Shown one piece after another: positions 14,036 through 21,873 of a stretch of DNA of 23,869 nt. Location of the stretch: positions 1-23,869 of the forward strand of contig JBIQID010000033.1 in assembly GCA_044508215.1 (NCBI GenBank), written 5' to 3'. Within the stretch, counting starts at the first letter, position 1. The number at the start of each line of letters is the position of its first letter. This stretch comes from JAEZFI01 sp044508215. GTDB taxonomy: Bacteria > Actinomycetota > Acidimicrobiia > Acidimicrobiales > Microtrichaceae. A model generated the notes under the pieces. That model was given only the letters and a program-made list of their open reading frames with translations, was not told where the DNA came from and did not search any database. A program made the translations under genes and the position numbers.

Positions 14036-15951
14036 GGACGGCTTCCCCTGACCAGGAGGCGCTCGCGTGGGACCCCGCGCTCACGCGCACCTGGGAACGG
14101 AACCGTGGTGTGCTCGGTTGGCTGTCCGCGGTCAACCACAAGGACATCGGCCGGCGGTTCATCTACACGGCGCTGGTGTTCCTGTTCATCGGCGGGCTCG
14201 AGGCCCTCGCGATGCGCACGCAGCTCGCACGGGCGTCGAGCGACCTGCTGACCGAGGAGTTCTACAACCAGCTCTTCACGATGCACGGGACGACGATGAT
14301 GTTCCTCTTCGTCGTGCCGATCCTCGAAGGGCTCGCGATGTACTTCGCCCCCCTGATGCTGGGGGCGCGAGACATGCCCTTCCCGCGGCTCAACGCCTTC
14401 GGCTACTGGAGCTACCTCGCCGGCGGGGTCTTCGTCTATGTGAGCTTCCTCACCGGCGAGGTCCCCGACGGCGGCTGGTTCGCGTACGTGCCGCTCACCG
14501 ACTCGGAGTTCTCACCCGGCCGCAACCTCGACTTCTGGCTGCTCGGGGTGACCCTGGTCGAGGTGTCCGGGATCGTGGGGGCACTGGAGATCGTCGTGCT
14601 GGTGCTGAAGCACAAGGTGCCGGGCATGGCGCTCCACCGGATGCCGCTCTTCGTCTGGAGCGTGCTGGTGATGGCCGTGATGATGCTGATCGCCTTCCCC
14701 GTGCTGCTCACTGCGAGCGTCCTGCTCGAGCTGCAGCGGAAGTTCGGCCTGCCCTTCTACGACTCGAGCGCCGGTGGGGATCCGCTGTTGTGGCAGCACC
14801 TGTTCTGGATCTTCGGGCACCCCGAGGTCTACATCCAGTTCATCCCCGCTGCCGGGATCGTCTCCACGGTGGTGTCGAGCGCCGCCCGGAGGCCGATCGT
14901 GGCGTACCGCTACGTCGTTGCTGCGCTGGTCGCGACCGGCATCGCCAGCTTCGGGCTCTGGGTGCACCACATGTTCGCGACTGGCATCCCCTTCCTGGCC
15001 ACGACGTTCTTCACCGCTGCCAGCCTGCTGATCGCGATCCCGAGCGGGATCCAGGTCTTCGCGTGGCTCGCGACCTTGTGGCAGGGCAGGGTGCGGTGGT
15101 CGACGTCGCTCTGGTTCGTGGTGGGGTTCGTCGTGATCTTCGTGCTCGGCGGGATCACCGGGGTGATGGTCGCCGTGGTCCCGTTCGACTGGCAGGTGCA
15201 CGACTCGTTCTTCGTCGTCGCGCACTTCCACTACGTGCTGTTGGGCGGCGTCGTGTTCCCGATCTTCGCGGGGCTGCACCACTGGTGGCCGAAGATCACC
15301 GGCCGGATGCTCGACGAGCGGCTGGGCCGGTGGACCTTCTGGCTGATGTTCGTCGGGTTCAACCTGGGGTTCTTCCCGCAGCACGTGCTCGGCCTGGAAG
15401 GGATGCCGCGGCGCGTCGTGACGTACCCGGAGTCGTCGTGGGAGCTGTGGAACATGCTGTCGACGGTCGGCTCGTTCGTGTTGGGTGTGGGCTTCGCGCT
15501 GTTCGTCGTCAACGTCGTGCTGTCGCGGCGGCGCGGTGCCCTCGCCGGTGACGATCCGTGGGGCGGCCCGACCCTGGAGTGGGCGACCACGTCTCCTCCG
15601 CCGCCGTACAACTTCCGGGTCCAACCCCACGTTCACGACGTGTCGCCCTGCTGGAACCCGGCGGACGACGTCGATCCGTCGGTGACGTCGTTGCTCGAGG
15701 AGCTGGAGGTCCCCCATGACGACCAGCGGGAGACGATCGGTACGTCGATCGTCGACGCCGAGCCCGACGAGGTGGTCCTCATCGCGAAGTCGTCGATCTG
15801 GCCGCTCGTGGTCACCCTCGCGATCGTGGCGGTGCTGTGCGGCGGCCTCTACGACCTCGTCGTCCCGGCGGTGGTCGGGGCGGTCGGAGCCGCCGCAGCG
15901 CTCGTCGCCTGGCTGTGGCCGGGCCCGTCGCGGACCGAGGTGCCGGCGTGA
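14032..15951 (+). CDS. ctaD: Cytochrome c oxidase subunit I, alternative A-type, Gln at the K-channel Lys position
   Basis: A 639-aa haem-copper oxidase core that reduces oxygen to water and pumps protons. Low-spin haem ligands are H85 and H400, the haem a3 ligand is H398, and CuB ligands are H263, H312 and H313, with Tyr267 in the HPEVY cross-link motif. The D-channel is intact: D114 and N121 in ARDMPFPRLN, and E265. The conserved K-channel Lys should lie in a GIKVF-type motif; here it reads GIQVFAW, with Gln341 (CAG at 15052-15054). The segment IQFIPAAGIVS after HPEVY is also atypical. After the 12 core helices come a Pro-rich loop and two extra C-terminal helices (about 585-630), matching the 14-helix caa3 layout. 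GTG 14032 overlaps the ctaC stop (GTGA). Some alternative oxidases may share the Gln; I cannot check. Confidence 0.96.
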   Translation: MRTASPDQEALAWDPALTRTWERNRGVLGWLSAVNHKDIGRRFIYTALVFLFIGGLEALAMRTQLARASSDLLTEEFYNQLFTMHGTTMMFLFVVPILEGLAMYFAPLMLGARDMPFPRLNAFGYWSYLAGGVFVYVSFLTGEVPDGGWFAYVPLTDSEFSPGRNLDFWLLGVTLVEVSGIVGALEIVVLVLKHKVPGMALHRMPLFVWSVLVMAVMMLIAFPVLLTASVLLELQRKFGLPFYDSSAGGDPLLWQHLFWIFGHPEVYIQFIPAAGIVSTVVSSAARRPIVAYRYVVAALVATGIASFGLWVHHMFATGIPFLATTFFTAASLLIAIPSGIQVFAWLATLWQGRVRWSTSLWFVVGFVVIFVLGGITGVMVAVVPFDWQVHDSFFVVAHFHYVLLGGVVFPIFAGLHHWWPKITGRMLDERLGRWTFWLMFVGFNLGFFPQHVLGLEGMPRRVVTYPESSWELWNMLSTVGSFVLGVGFALFVVNVVLSRRRGALAGDDPWGGPTLEWATTSPPPPYNFRVQPHVHDVSPCWNPADDVDPSVTSLLEELEVPHDDQRETIGTSIVDAEPDEVVLIAKSSIWPLVVTLAIVAVLCGGLYDLVVPAVVGAVGAAAALVAWLWPGPSRTEVPA

Positions 15952-16550
15952 GCGACTGGCGTGAGCTCCCACCGATCGCACCGGCGCGGGTCCCGGAGGC
16001 TCGTCCCGGTGGGCTGTACGGGATGGCCCTGGCCCTGGGGGTGCTCGGCGTGATCGGTGCGGTGCTGCTGTACTCCTACGCGCACCTCGCCGCGAACGCC
16101 GACGCGTGGCCGCCGCCGGGCACCTCGCGGCCATCGAGCTGGACGCTGCTGGCCGCGGGCGTCCTGGCGCCGGCGGCGGCGATGGCGACGACGAGGGCCT
16201 ACCACTACGCCCACGCAGACGAGCGTGACCGGGTGCACGTGATGGGGGCTCTCGTGGCGGCGACGGTCCTCTCGACGGCCGCGCTCGCCTCGATGGGCGT
16301 GTGGCTCGCCGGGATCGATGGCGCGTCGGACCATTCGTTCGGTGCCGTGGTGCTGGTGCTGGGCGCCTACGTCGCCGTCGCCCTCGGCGTCGGCGTCGGC
16401 GGCGGGCTCCTCGTCGGGGCGTGGGTGGCGCTCGGGCACGCAGGGACGGCGCCGGCGGACTCGGTGCGGATCCTTCGTGCCCTGCACTGGTTCACCGCGG
16501 CGGCGGGCGTGGTGGTCCTGCCGCTGCTGGCGCTCGGGGGTGGCGGATGA
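15948..16550 (+). CDS. Cytochrome c oxidase subunit III-like membrane protein
   Basis: A 200-aa protein with five predicted helices: about 24-46, 65-88, 98-122, 128-158 and 176-197. Five-helix subunit III partners a 14-helix subunit I in caa3 oxidases, and both occur here in the expected order. The final helix motif LHWFTAAAGVVVLP resembles the conserved W-H/His-containing end of subunit III. Sequence conservation is otherwise weak, so the call rests largely on topology and position. GTG 15948 overlaps the ctaD stop (GTGA), and the stop overlaps the next ATG. It should sit in the oxidase complex and stabilise the D-channel side; that role comes from the family. Confidence 0.75.
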   Translation: MSDWRELPPIAPARVPEARPGGLYGMALALGVLGVIGAVLLYSYAHLAANADAWPPPGTSRPSSWTLLAAGVLAPAAAMATTRAYHYAHADERDRVHVMGALVAATVLSTAALASMGVWLAGIDGASDHSFGAVVLVLGAYVAVALGVGVGGGLLVGAWVALGHAGTAPADSVRILRALHWFTAAAGVVVLPLLALGGGG

Positions 16551-16954
16551 GCGGCACCGCCGCAGCTGGCACGGTCCCGCGCGCCATGCGGACCAACTGG
16601 ATGCTCGGTTCGACAGCGCTGCCCCCGCTCGCGTGGCTGGTGCACATCGCAGCGATGCCGGCACTGGTCCCGCTCGCCTGCGAGACGGGTCAGAGCTGGT
16701 TCCTCCACGCCACCACGATCGTGACCGCAGCGGTCGCTGTCGTGGGTCTGGTGGGAAGCCACCGGACGCGCTCGGACGTGAGGCAGGAGCGAGAGCGGCG
16801 AGACGACGGGCCGCACGAACCGATCGTTCCGCCCGAGGTGTGCACACGTGCTCGGGCGTGGGGGACCGTCGGCCTGCTGAACGGCTGGCTGTTCACGGTG
16901 CTGATCGTCGCGGAGCACCTGCCGGTGCTGGTGCTGGAGGCGTGCCCACCGTGA
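16547..16954 (+). CDS. Small three-helix membrane protein of alternative oxidase operons
   Basis: A 135-aa membrane protein with helices at about 20-45, 50-70 and 105-128 and a charged cytoplasmic loop between the second and third. It has a Cys after helix 1 (PLACETG) and a conserved-looking end EHLPVLVLEACPP with a second Cys on the same side. I recall similar short proteins beside alternative cox operons in proteobacteria, without assigned function. It could be an accessory subunit (in the place of subunit IV) or a copper or haem insertion helper; nothing here distinguishes these. ATG 16547 overlaps the upstream stop (ATGA), and its stop overlaps the GTG of ctaG. Confidence 0.75.
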   Translation: MSGTAAAGTVPRAMRTNWMLGSTALPPLAWLVHIAAMPALVPLACETGQSWFLHATTIVTAAVAVVGLVGSHRTRSDVRQERERRDDGPHEPIVPPEVCTRARAWGTVGLLNGWLFTVLIVAEHLPVLVLEACPP

Positions 16955-17760
16955 CGAGCGTCCTCGCCCACCTCGGCCCGGGGCCGTTCGCGGTGCACGC
17001 CGTGGTCGTGACCGGGCTCGCGTGGTTCGCGGTCCGTGGCGCCCGCGGGAACCGGGTTCGCGCGGCGGCGACGGTCGTCGGGGCGGTCGCGCTGCTGGTG
17101 GCCCTCTCCCCGCACATGGAGGATGTGGCGGGCACCTCCTTCGCAGCACACATGGGTCAGCACCTTCTCCTCATCGCCGTAGCGGCGCCAGCGCTGGGCG
17201 GCGTCCGTGCCCACGAACTGGTCGCCGTCGGGATCGGTGACCTTTCAGGCCGGCGTCATCGAGGAGCTCGGTTGTTGTCCCGGGCGCCACGGCCGTCCAC
17301 GGTGGCGCTCGCCACCACGATCTCGGTGGCGGCCGTGTTGCTCTGGCACCTGCCGGCCGCCTGGGAGGGCGCGCTCCGCTTCGACGCCCTCCACGTGGTG
17401 GAGCACTTCACCCTGCTGGCGGCCTCCTACTGGTTCTGGTCGCTCGTGCTCGACCCCCGGTTGTCGGCCGCCGTCGCCCTCCCTGCGCTCCTCATGATTG
17501 CGGTGCCTCAGGGGTTCCTGGCCAGCGTGCTGACCTTCAGCTCCGAGGTCGTCTACGCCGGCCAGGCCGACGGGATGGCGGACCCGCTCGTCGACCAGCA
17601 GCTCGCTGGGCTGCTGATGTGGGTGCCGGCCGGTTCGGTGAACCTCGGCGCCGCTGCGCTGGTCGTCGTCCGGAGCCTGGAGAGGTCGAAGCGGCGGAGC
17701 GACCGCCGCGACGTGGCGAGCGCCGTGCTGGCAGCGGGGCGATCCGGAGCAACGCCGTGA
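16951..17760 (+). CDS. ctaG: Cytochrome c oxidase assembly protein, caa3_CtaG family
   Basis: A 269-aa polytopic protein (about six to seven helices) of the actinobacterial/Bacillus CtaG type that helps assemble the CuB/CuA centres of caa3 oxidase; it is unrelated to the Cox11-type CtaG. Family features seen are SPHMEDVAGTSFAAHMGQH with a run into the second helix, LLWHLPAAW, a helix starting HVVEHFTLL with YWFW, and the end motif DQQLAGLLMWVPAG. These His, Met and Glu residues are likely metal-handling positions. GTG 16951 overlaps the previous stop (GTGA); another GTG at 16942 is in frame but less favoured. The basic tail (RSLERSKRRSDRR) is cytoplasmic. Confidence 0.92.
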   Translation: MTSVLAHLGPGPFAVHAVVVTGLAWFAVRGARGNRVRAAATVVGAVALLVALSPHMEDVAGTSFAAHMGQHLLLIAVAAPALGGVRAHELVAVGIGDLSGRRHRGARLLSRAPRPSTVALATTISVAAVLLWHLPAAWEGALRFDALHVVEHFTLLAASYWFWSLVLDPRLSAAVALPALLMIAVPQGFLASVLTFSSEVVYAGQADGMADPLVDQQLAGLLMWVPAGSVNLGAAALVVVRSLERSKRRSDRRDVASAVLAAGRSGATP

Positions 17761-18137
17761 GGGTCAGGATCGGGCTGTCCGCCTGGCTGCTGGCTGCGAT
17801 CCTCGCCCACGCTGGCTGCGGTCGCACCGAGCGGGTCTCGATCGAGGTGCCCGGAGGGGACGCCGATCGGGGTGCCGACCTGATCGGTCGGAACGGATGC
17901 GGTGGTTGCCACCGGGTGCCGGGCGTCGCGGGCGCCGACGGAAGGGTGGGACCCCCACTCGACCACTACGCCGAGCGGATGTACGTCGCCGGTGAGCTGG
18001 TGAACACGCCGGACAACCTGGTCCGCTGGATCGTCGCACCGCAGGAGATCAATCCTGGTGGCGGGATGCCCGACCTCGGGATCAGCGAGGAGGACGCTCG
18101 TCACATGGCGGCGTACCTGTACACCCTCGGTTCCTGA
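17757..18137 (+). CDS. Mono-haem lipoprotein cytochrome c
   Basis: A 126-aa class I cytochrome c. A lipoprotein signal ends at AHAGC (Cys21), followed by a short linker. The haem site is CGGCH (48-52) with His52 as axial ligand, and M104 in GGGMPDLG is the likely sixth ligand. The C-terminal helix (DARHMAAYLYTL) completes the fold. Anchored on the outer face, it could carry electrons from the GMC dehydrogenase to the CtaC haem, taking the place of the missing multi-haem dehydrogenase subunit; this is an inference from operon content. GTG 17757 overlaps the ctaG stop (GTGA). It is the last gene of the operon and converges on a membrane protein gene 20 nt away. Confidence 0.93.
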   Translation: MRVRIGLSAWLLAAILAHAGCGRTERVSIEVPGGDADRGADLIGRNGCGGCHRVPGVAGADGRVGPPLDHYAERMYVAGELVNTPDNLVRWIVAPQEINPGGGMPDLGISEEDARHMAAYLYTLGS

Positions 18138-18157
18138 CGAGGCCGGGCCGGGGTGGA

Positions 18158-18850
18158 TCACCCGTTGGTCGCTCCCGCGAGCCGCACGGACGACGTGGCT
18201 GCGCTTCCGGTCTGGGTGGTCGCGTGCCGGCGATCCCGCCACAGCGAGACTCCCAGGCCGATCAGGGCCACGCCGGTCGGCACGGCGAACGGGCGGCTGA
18301 ACGACTCGGGCAGCGCTGCCAGTGCGAGGGCGGAGACGGTTCCGTAGGCGAACAGCGCCGACGCCCAGCGGGGGAGGACCTTCGCTCGGAACAGGGCGAT
18401 GCCGAACAGCAGCCCGCCGATCGAGTAGCCGATGCCCGCCACGCCGAACAGCAGGGGGTAGGCGCCGATGTCGCCCTTCGCGGTCCCGCCCATCGCAGCG
18501 GCGATCACGTCCTGGACGTAGGCCGGGTCGCTGTCGACCATGGTCGGCAGGACGTACGCCACCACGACCTCCACCACGAACATGGCGAGGAACCCGACGA
18601 TGGCTGCGACGTAGCCCACACGACCGACCTTCCCGAGGCGGTCGCGATGGCTGGCGAAGATGCCGGTCAGCCCGGCGACCGCCAGGAGGGTCATCAGCGC
18701 CTTCGCCGTCTGGCGGACGGTGATCTCCGTGGTGGCGATGTGCTCGACGTCCACGGGCGGGTGGGCAATCTGGACGCCGATGAAGATGGCGCCGGCGGCA
18801 GCTGCGCACAGCCCGGCGATGGCGGTGAGGCGATGGGACGAAGCGTTCAT
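18158..18850 (-). CDS. Multi-pass membrane protein of unknown function (DUF4386-like topology)
   Basis: A 230-aa membrane protein with about six helices: 8-26, 46-66, 78-102, about 130-155, 163-182 and 188-205. It has the pattern of a short N-terminal segment, long loops after helices 1 and 3 (with DSDPAYVQDVIAAAMGG), and the segment LFRAKVLPRWASALF, which resembles the RSGLLPRW motif of the DUF4386 protein across the regulator gene. That suggests a distant relationship, not proven. ATG 18850 has GGGGAGTCCAC just upstream. It is transcribed away from the LuxR/LAL regulator, and the shared spacer holds the TGGTGA operator-like boxes, so it may belong to that regulator's regulon. Confidence 0.82.
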   Translation of the reverse strand: MNASSHRLTAIAGLCAAAAGAIFIGVQIAHPPVDVEHIATTEITVRQTAKALMTLLAVAGLTGIFASHRDRLGKVGRVGYVAAIVGFLAMFVVEVVVAYVLPTMVDSDPAYVQDVIAAAMGGTAKGDIGAYPLLFGVAGIGYSIGGLLFGIALFRAKVLPRWASALFAYGTVSALALAALPESFSRPFAVPTGVALIGLGVSLWRDRRHATTQTGSAATSSVRLAGATNG

Positions 18851-18910
18851 GTGGACTCCCCGGTCTGGGTCGGCGGAGCGGTTCCGGCGACCTCTGCATC
18901 GTGAGGAGCG

Positions 18911-18957
18911 ATGTGGTGAGCGCGCATCACCAGGTGATGTGGTTCTGGGTGGTGATC
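18911..18957. promoter_or_regulatory. Operator-like cluster of TGGTGA boxes, copy 1
   Basis: The element ATGTGGTGA (18911-18919), a 7-nt spacer, then TCACCAGG (18927-18934) forms the perfect dyad TGGTGA-N7-TCACCA. It overlaps a second dyad, CATCACC-A-GGTGATG (18925-18939), and is followed by GGGTGGTGATC (18947-18957). It lies between the divergent membrane protein and regulator genes. The same dyad with the same spacing, and the exact reverse complement of GGGTGGTGATC, recur on the far side of the regulator gene at 21808-21853. Confidence 0.65.
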
Positions 18958-19028
18958 TGGCGGGTCGATGATCTGGCGGTCGTCGTTGCCCAGCCGCCGA
19001 AGTCGTAGTTCACTTCGCGTTGGTGCCG

Positions 19029-21773
19029 ATGTCCGAGAGCGAGCCCGCCCGAGCGGGGGAGGGCCGCGGCCCGGACGCACGAGCGGGCGCGCCCCGGTTG
19101 CTGGCCACCAAGCTGCACCCGCCGCGCCCGAGACGAGGGACGATCCACAGGCCGCGGCTGAGCGATCGGGTCGAGGGCGACCTCCCTGTCCTCACGCTCG
19201 TGTCGGCCCCGGCCGGCTTCGGGAAGACCACCCTGCTGGCCGACTGGGTCGCTCGGTCCGAGGGCTCCAACCGCAGCACGGCGTGGCTGTCGCTCGACCG
19301 GGGCGACGATGACCTCCCCCTGTTCTGGGCCTACATCGTCGCGGCGGTGCGGGGCGCTGCACCCGGCGTGGGCGACGAGGCGGCATCGCAACAGGCGGCG
19401 TCGCAGCCGCTGGCGTCGGTGGCCTCGACGCTGCTCAATGAGCTCGCCGCCAGCAGCTGCGAGGTGCTCCTGGTGCTCGACGACTACCACGTGATCGAGG
19501 CGCCGGAGGTCCACGAGGCGGTGGAGTTCCTCGTCGAACACGCGCCGCCGCAGCTCCACGTCGTCCTGGCCGGCCGTGCCGATCCGCCGCTGCCCTTGGC
19601 CCGACTGCGGGCGCGGGGAGACCTGCTCGAGATCCGCGCTGCCGACCTCCGGTTCACGACGGCGGAGACAGCGGTCTACTTCGACGAGTCGGTGGGCCTC
19701 GAGCTGGCCGACGACGACATCGCCGCGCTCGAGTCGAGGACCGAGGGCTGGGTCGCAGCACTGCAGCTGGCCGCGCTCTCGATGCAGGGCCGCGAGGACA
19801 CCGGCGCGTTCATCGCCCACTTCGCCGGCGACGACCGGTTCGTCGTCGACTACCTCGTCGAGGAGGTGCTCGAGCGCCAACCGGACGACGTCCGCGACTT
19901 CCTGTTGCAGACCTCGATCCTCGGCCGGTTCACCAGCGGGCTCTGCGACGCGGTGACCGATGGTGGCGGCTCGAAGGAGATGCTCGAACGCCTCGACCGG
20001 GCCAACCTCTTCCTCGTCCCGCTCGACGACCGACGGCAGTGGTACCGGTACCACCACCTCTTCGCGGACGTGCTGCGGGCACGGCTCCTGAACGAGCAGC
20101 CCGAGGTCGTCGGGCTGCTGCACCAGCGGGCGAGCGCCTGGTACGAAGCCCACGACGAGGTGGCCGAGGCCATCACCCACGCGACGGCGGGCGGCGACGT
20201 GGGACAGGCTGCGAGGCTCATCGAGCTGGCCGCTCCTCTGCTGCGGCGACGGCGACAGGAAGGCACCCTCCGGCGGTGGCTCGAAGCGTTGCCCCGTGAG
20301 ATCTTCGACGAGCGGCCCGTCCTCGCCATCGAACTGGTCGGAGCGCGGATGGCCCATGGCGACCGGAGCGGTGTGGAACCCCTGCTCGAAGCGGTGGAAG
20401 CGGCGATCCAGCCGTCGGCCCCGTCCCCCGTCGTGTTCGATCGTGAGGAGCTCGCGAGCCTTCCGGCGCAGGTCCTCACGTACCGCGCTGCGCTGTCGCT
20501 GCTCGACGGGGATCTCGACGCCACGATCGGCCACGCGAGCGAGGCGCTCAGGGTGGCCGAGCCGTCCGACCACCTCCGGCGAGGCAGTGCGTCTGCCCTC
20601 ATGGCGCTCGCGCACTGGGCCGGAGGCGATCTCGCGACCGCAGAGCGCCGGTACACCGAAGCCATCGACGCGCTGCGAAGCGCCGGGCACCTCGCCGACG
20701 TGCTGGGCTGCTCGCTCGCGCTGGCGGACATCCAGATCGCCCAGGGCCGGCTGAGCGACGCCGCCCGCACCTTCCGTGCGGGGCTTCGACTCACGGAGGA
20801 GAGCCCCGGGTTGCGCGGCGCGGCCGACATGCACGTCGGGCTGAGCGAGGTGCTGATCGAACGGAACGACCTCGCTGGCGCCGACCGGCACCTGCAGACC
20901 AGCGCCGAGCTGGGCGACACGGCCGGCCTGCCCCAGCACGCCTACCGCTGGCGGGTCACCATGGCGCGGCTGTGCCGCGCCAACGGCGACCTCGAGCGGG
21001 CCCTGGAGCTGATCGATGAAGCCGCTCCTCTCTACGACACCGACTTCTCGCCGCCGGTGCGTCCGGTCGAGGCGATCCGTGCTCGGGTGCAACTGGCGCA
21101 CGGCGACCTGGAGGCGGCGCTCGACTGGGTCACCGATCGTGGCCTCACTGTCGAGGACGAGCTCAGCTACGTCCGCGAGTACGAGCACGTCACCCTCGTC
21201 CGGGTCCTCCTTGCTGACCACGCGAGGAGCGGTGATCCGTCGGTGCTCGACGCAGCGCTCGCATTCCTCGACCGGCTGCTCGTCGCCGCCGAGGAAGGCG
21301 GCCGGACCGCCAGCGCGATCGAGGTCCTGATCCTCCAGGCCACCGGTCGCCACACCCGAGGTGACGTCTCCGCAGCGCTGGCAGCGCTGGAGCGGGCCGT
21401 GCGGCTGGCTGAACCCGAAGGTCACATCCGACTGTTCCTCCACTCCGGCCCTGAGGTCACCACGCTCCTCCGGATGATCGCCTCGGGCAGCGACGTCGTG
21501 GCGAACGTGCATCGGATCCTCGCGGCGTCCGACCCCGTGGCGAGCCAGCCGCCGATCGCTCCGGCGGCACGGCCGGTGCTCGTCGACGAGCTGAGCGCCC
21601 GGGAGCTGGAGGTGCTCCGGCTCCTCCGCAGCGACCTCAGCGGGCCCGACATCGCACGCGAGCTGGTGGTGTCGCTCAACACCGTGCGCACCCACACGAA
21701 GAACATCTATTCGAAGCTGGGTGTGACCAGCCGCCGTCAAGCGGTCACCCGCGCCGGCGAGCTCGGCCTCTAG
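19029..21773 (+). CDS. LuxR-family LAL/MalT-type ATP-dependent transcription regulator
   Basis: A 914-aa STAND-type regulator. An N-terminal lead LLATKLHPPRPRRGTIHRPRL (family hallmark) precedes the NTPase domain with Walker A SAPAGFGKTTLL (60-71) and Walker B VLLVLDDYH (146-154). A winged-helix region has RYHHLFADVLRARL (about 341-354). A long TPR-like superhelix (about 370-800) has repeated Ala/Leu-rich helix pairs for effector or partner binding. The C-terminal GerE helix-turn-helix (855-914) includes LSARELEVLRLL and NTVRTHTKNIYSKLGV. MalT-type proteins bind inducer and ATP, oligomerise and activate promoters. The start is uncertain: in-frame TTG 19020, GTG 19023 and ATG 19029 all lack a ribosome site, and TAGTTC at 19006 may be a -10. 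Matching operator-like dyads flank the gene, predicting autoregulation and control of the downstream exporter operon. Confidence 0.93.
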   Translation: MSESEPARAGEGRGPDARAGAPRLLATKLHPPRPRRGTIHRPRLSDRVEGDLPVLTLVSAPAGFGKTTLLADWVARSEGSNRSTAWLSLDRGDDDLPLFWAYIVAAVRGAAPGVGDEAASQQAASQPLASVASTLLNELAASSCEVLLVLDDYHVIEAPEVHEAVEFLVEHAPPQLHVVLAGRADPPLPLARLRARGDLLEIRAADLRFTTAETAVYFDESVGLELADDDIAALESRTEGWVAALQLAALSMQGREDTGAFIAHFAGDDRFVVDYLVEEVLERQPDDVRDFLLQTSILGRFTSGLCDAVTDGGGSKEMLERLDRANLFLVPLDDRRQWYRYHHLFADVLRARLLNEQPEVVGLLHQRASAWYEAHDEVAEAITHATAGGDVGQAARLIELAAPLLRRRRQEGTLRRWLEALPREIFDERPVLAIELVGARMAHGDRSGVEPLLEAVEAAIQPSAPSPVVFDREELASLPAQVLTYRAALSLLDGDLDATIGHASEALRVAEPSDHLRRGSASALMALAHWAGGDLATAERRYTEAIDALRSAGHLADVLGCSLALADIQIAQGRLSDAARTFRAGLRLTEESPGLRGAADMHVGLSEVLIERNDLAGADRHLQTSAELGDTAGLPQHAYRWRVTMARLCRANGDLERALELIDEAAPLYDTDFSPPVRPVEAIRARVQLAHGDLEAALDWVTDRGLTVEDELSYVREYEHVTLVRVLLADHARSGDPSVLDAALAFLDRLLVAAEEGGRTASAIEVLILQATGRHTRGDVSAALAALERAVRLAEPEGHIRLFLHSGPEVTTLLRMIASGSDVVANVHRILAASDPVASQPPIAPAARPVLVDELSARELEVLRLLRSDLSGPDIARELVVSLNTVRTHTKNIYSKLGVTSRRQAVTRAGELGL

Positions 21774-21783
21774 CCCGCAGCTC

Positions 21784-21808
21784 CGCCCGACCACCGCTTC
21801 GGCGGGCG
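21784..21808 (+). terminator. Possible GC-rich hairpin terminator after the LuxR/LAL gene
   Basis: CGCCCG (21784-21789) pairs with CGGGCG (21803-21808), and an inner CCG-CTT-CGG can stack within the loop. It begins 11 nt after the regulator stop. There is no U-rich tail, as is common in high-GC actinobacteria, so intrinsic termination is only plausible. It overlaps the left edge of operator copy 2 by a base. Confidence 0.3.
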
Positions 21809-21853
21809 ATCACCACCCGCGTTCACCACATGTGGTGATGACCCCTCACCAGG
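21808..21853. promoter_or_regulatory. Operator-like cluster of TGGTGA boxes, copy 2
   Basis: GATCACCACCC (21808-21818) is followed by the perfect 16-bp palindrome TCACCACATGTGGTGA (21823-21838) and then TCACCAGG (21846-21853). The right half repeats the copy-1 arrangement exactly: ATGTGGTGA, 7 nt, TCACCAGG. The dyad centre is about 32 bp before the predicted leaderless start at 21874 and its edge is 8 bp from the -10, so a bound protein would cover the -35 region. Both activation next to polymerase and repression are possible. Confidence 0.65.
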
Positions 21854-21861
21854 CCCGTTCG

Positions 21862-21867
21862 TACGGT
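21862..21867 (+). promoter_or_regulatory. Candidate -10 of the small-protein/DUF4386/ABC operon
   Basis: TACGGT matches TAnnnT and ends 6 nt before GTG 21874. No ribosome site precedes that GTG. It favours GTG 21874 over the in-frame GTG 21871 and the earlier in-frame GTG or ATG codons at 21829-21840, which fall inside the operator palindrome. Confidence 0.5.
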
Positions 21868-21873
21868 CCAGTG

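Noticed and set aside
18141..18164. Small hairpin GGGTG-GAT-CACCC between the convergent cytochrome c and membrane protein genes as a bidirectional terminator
   Set aside because: The stem is only 5 bp, lacks any T-tract and overlaps the membrane protein's stop codon; too weak to annotate.
18911..18957. Repeated TGGTGA/TCACCA units as a CRISPR-like or tandem repeat array
   Set aside because: The units are 6-11 bp, alternate in orientation and have irregular short spacers. They fit a transcription factor binding cluster, not CRISPR.
18927..21794. A very long (955-codon) open frame on the minus strand opposite the LuxR/LAL regulator
   Set aside because: It is the complement of a well-supported regulator with clear ATPase and HTH motifs. 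Its translation is rich in Arg, Gly, Val and His with no domain pattern, as expected of antisense frames in high-GC DNA.
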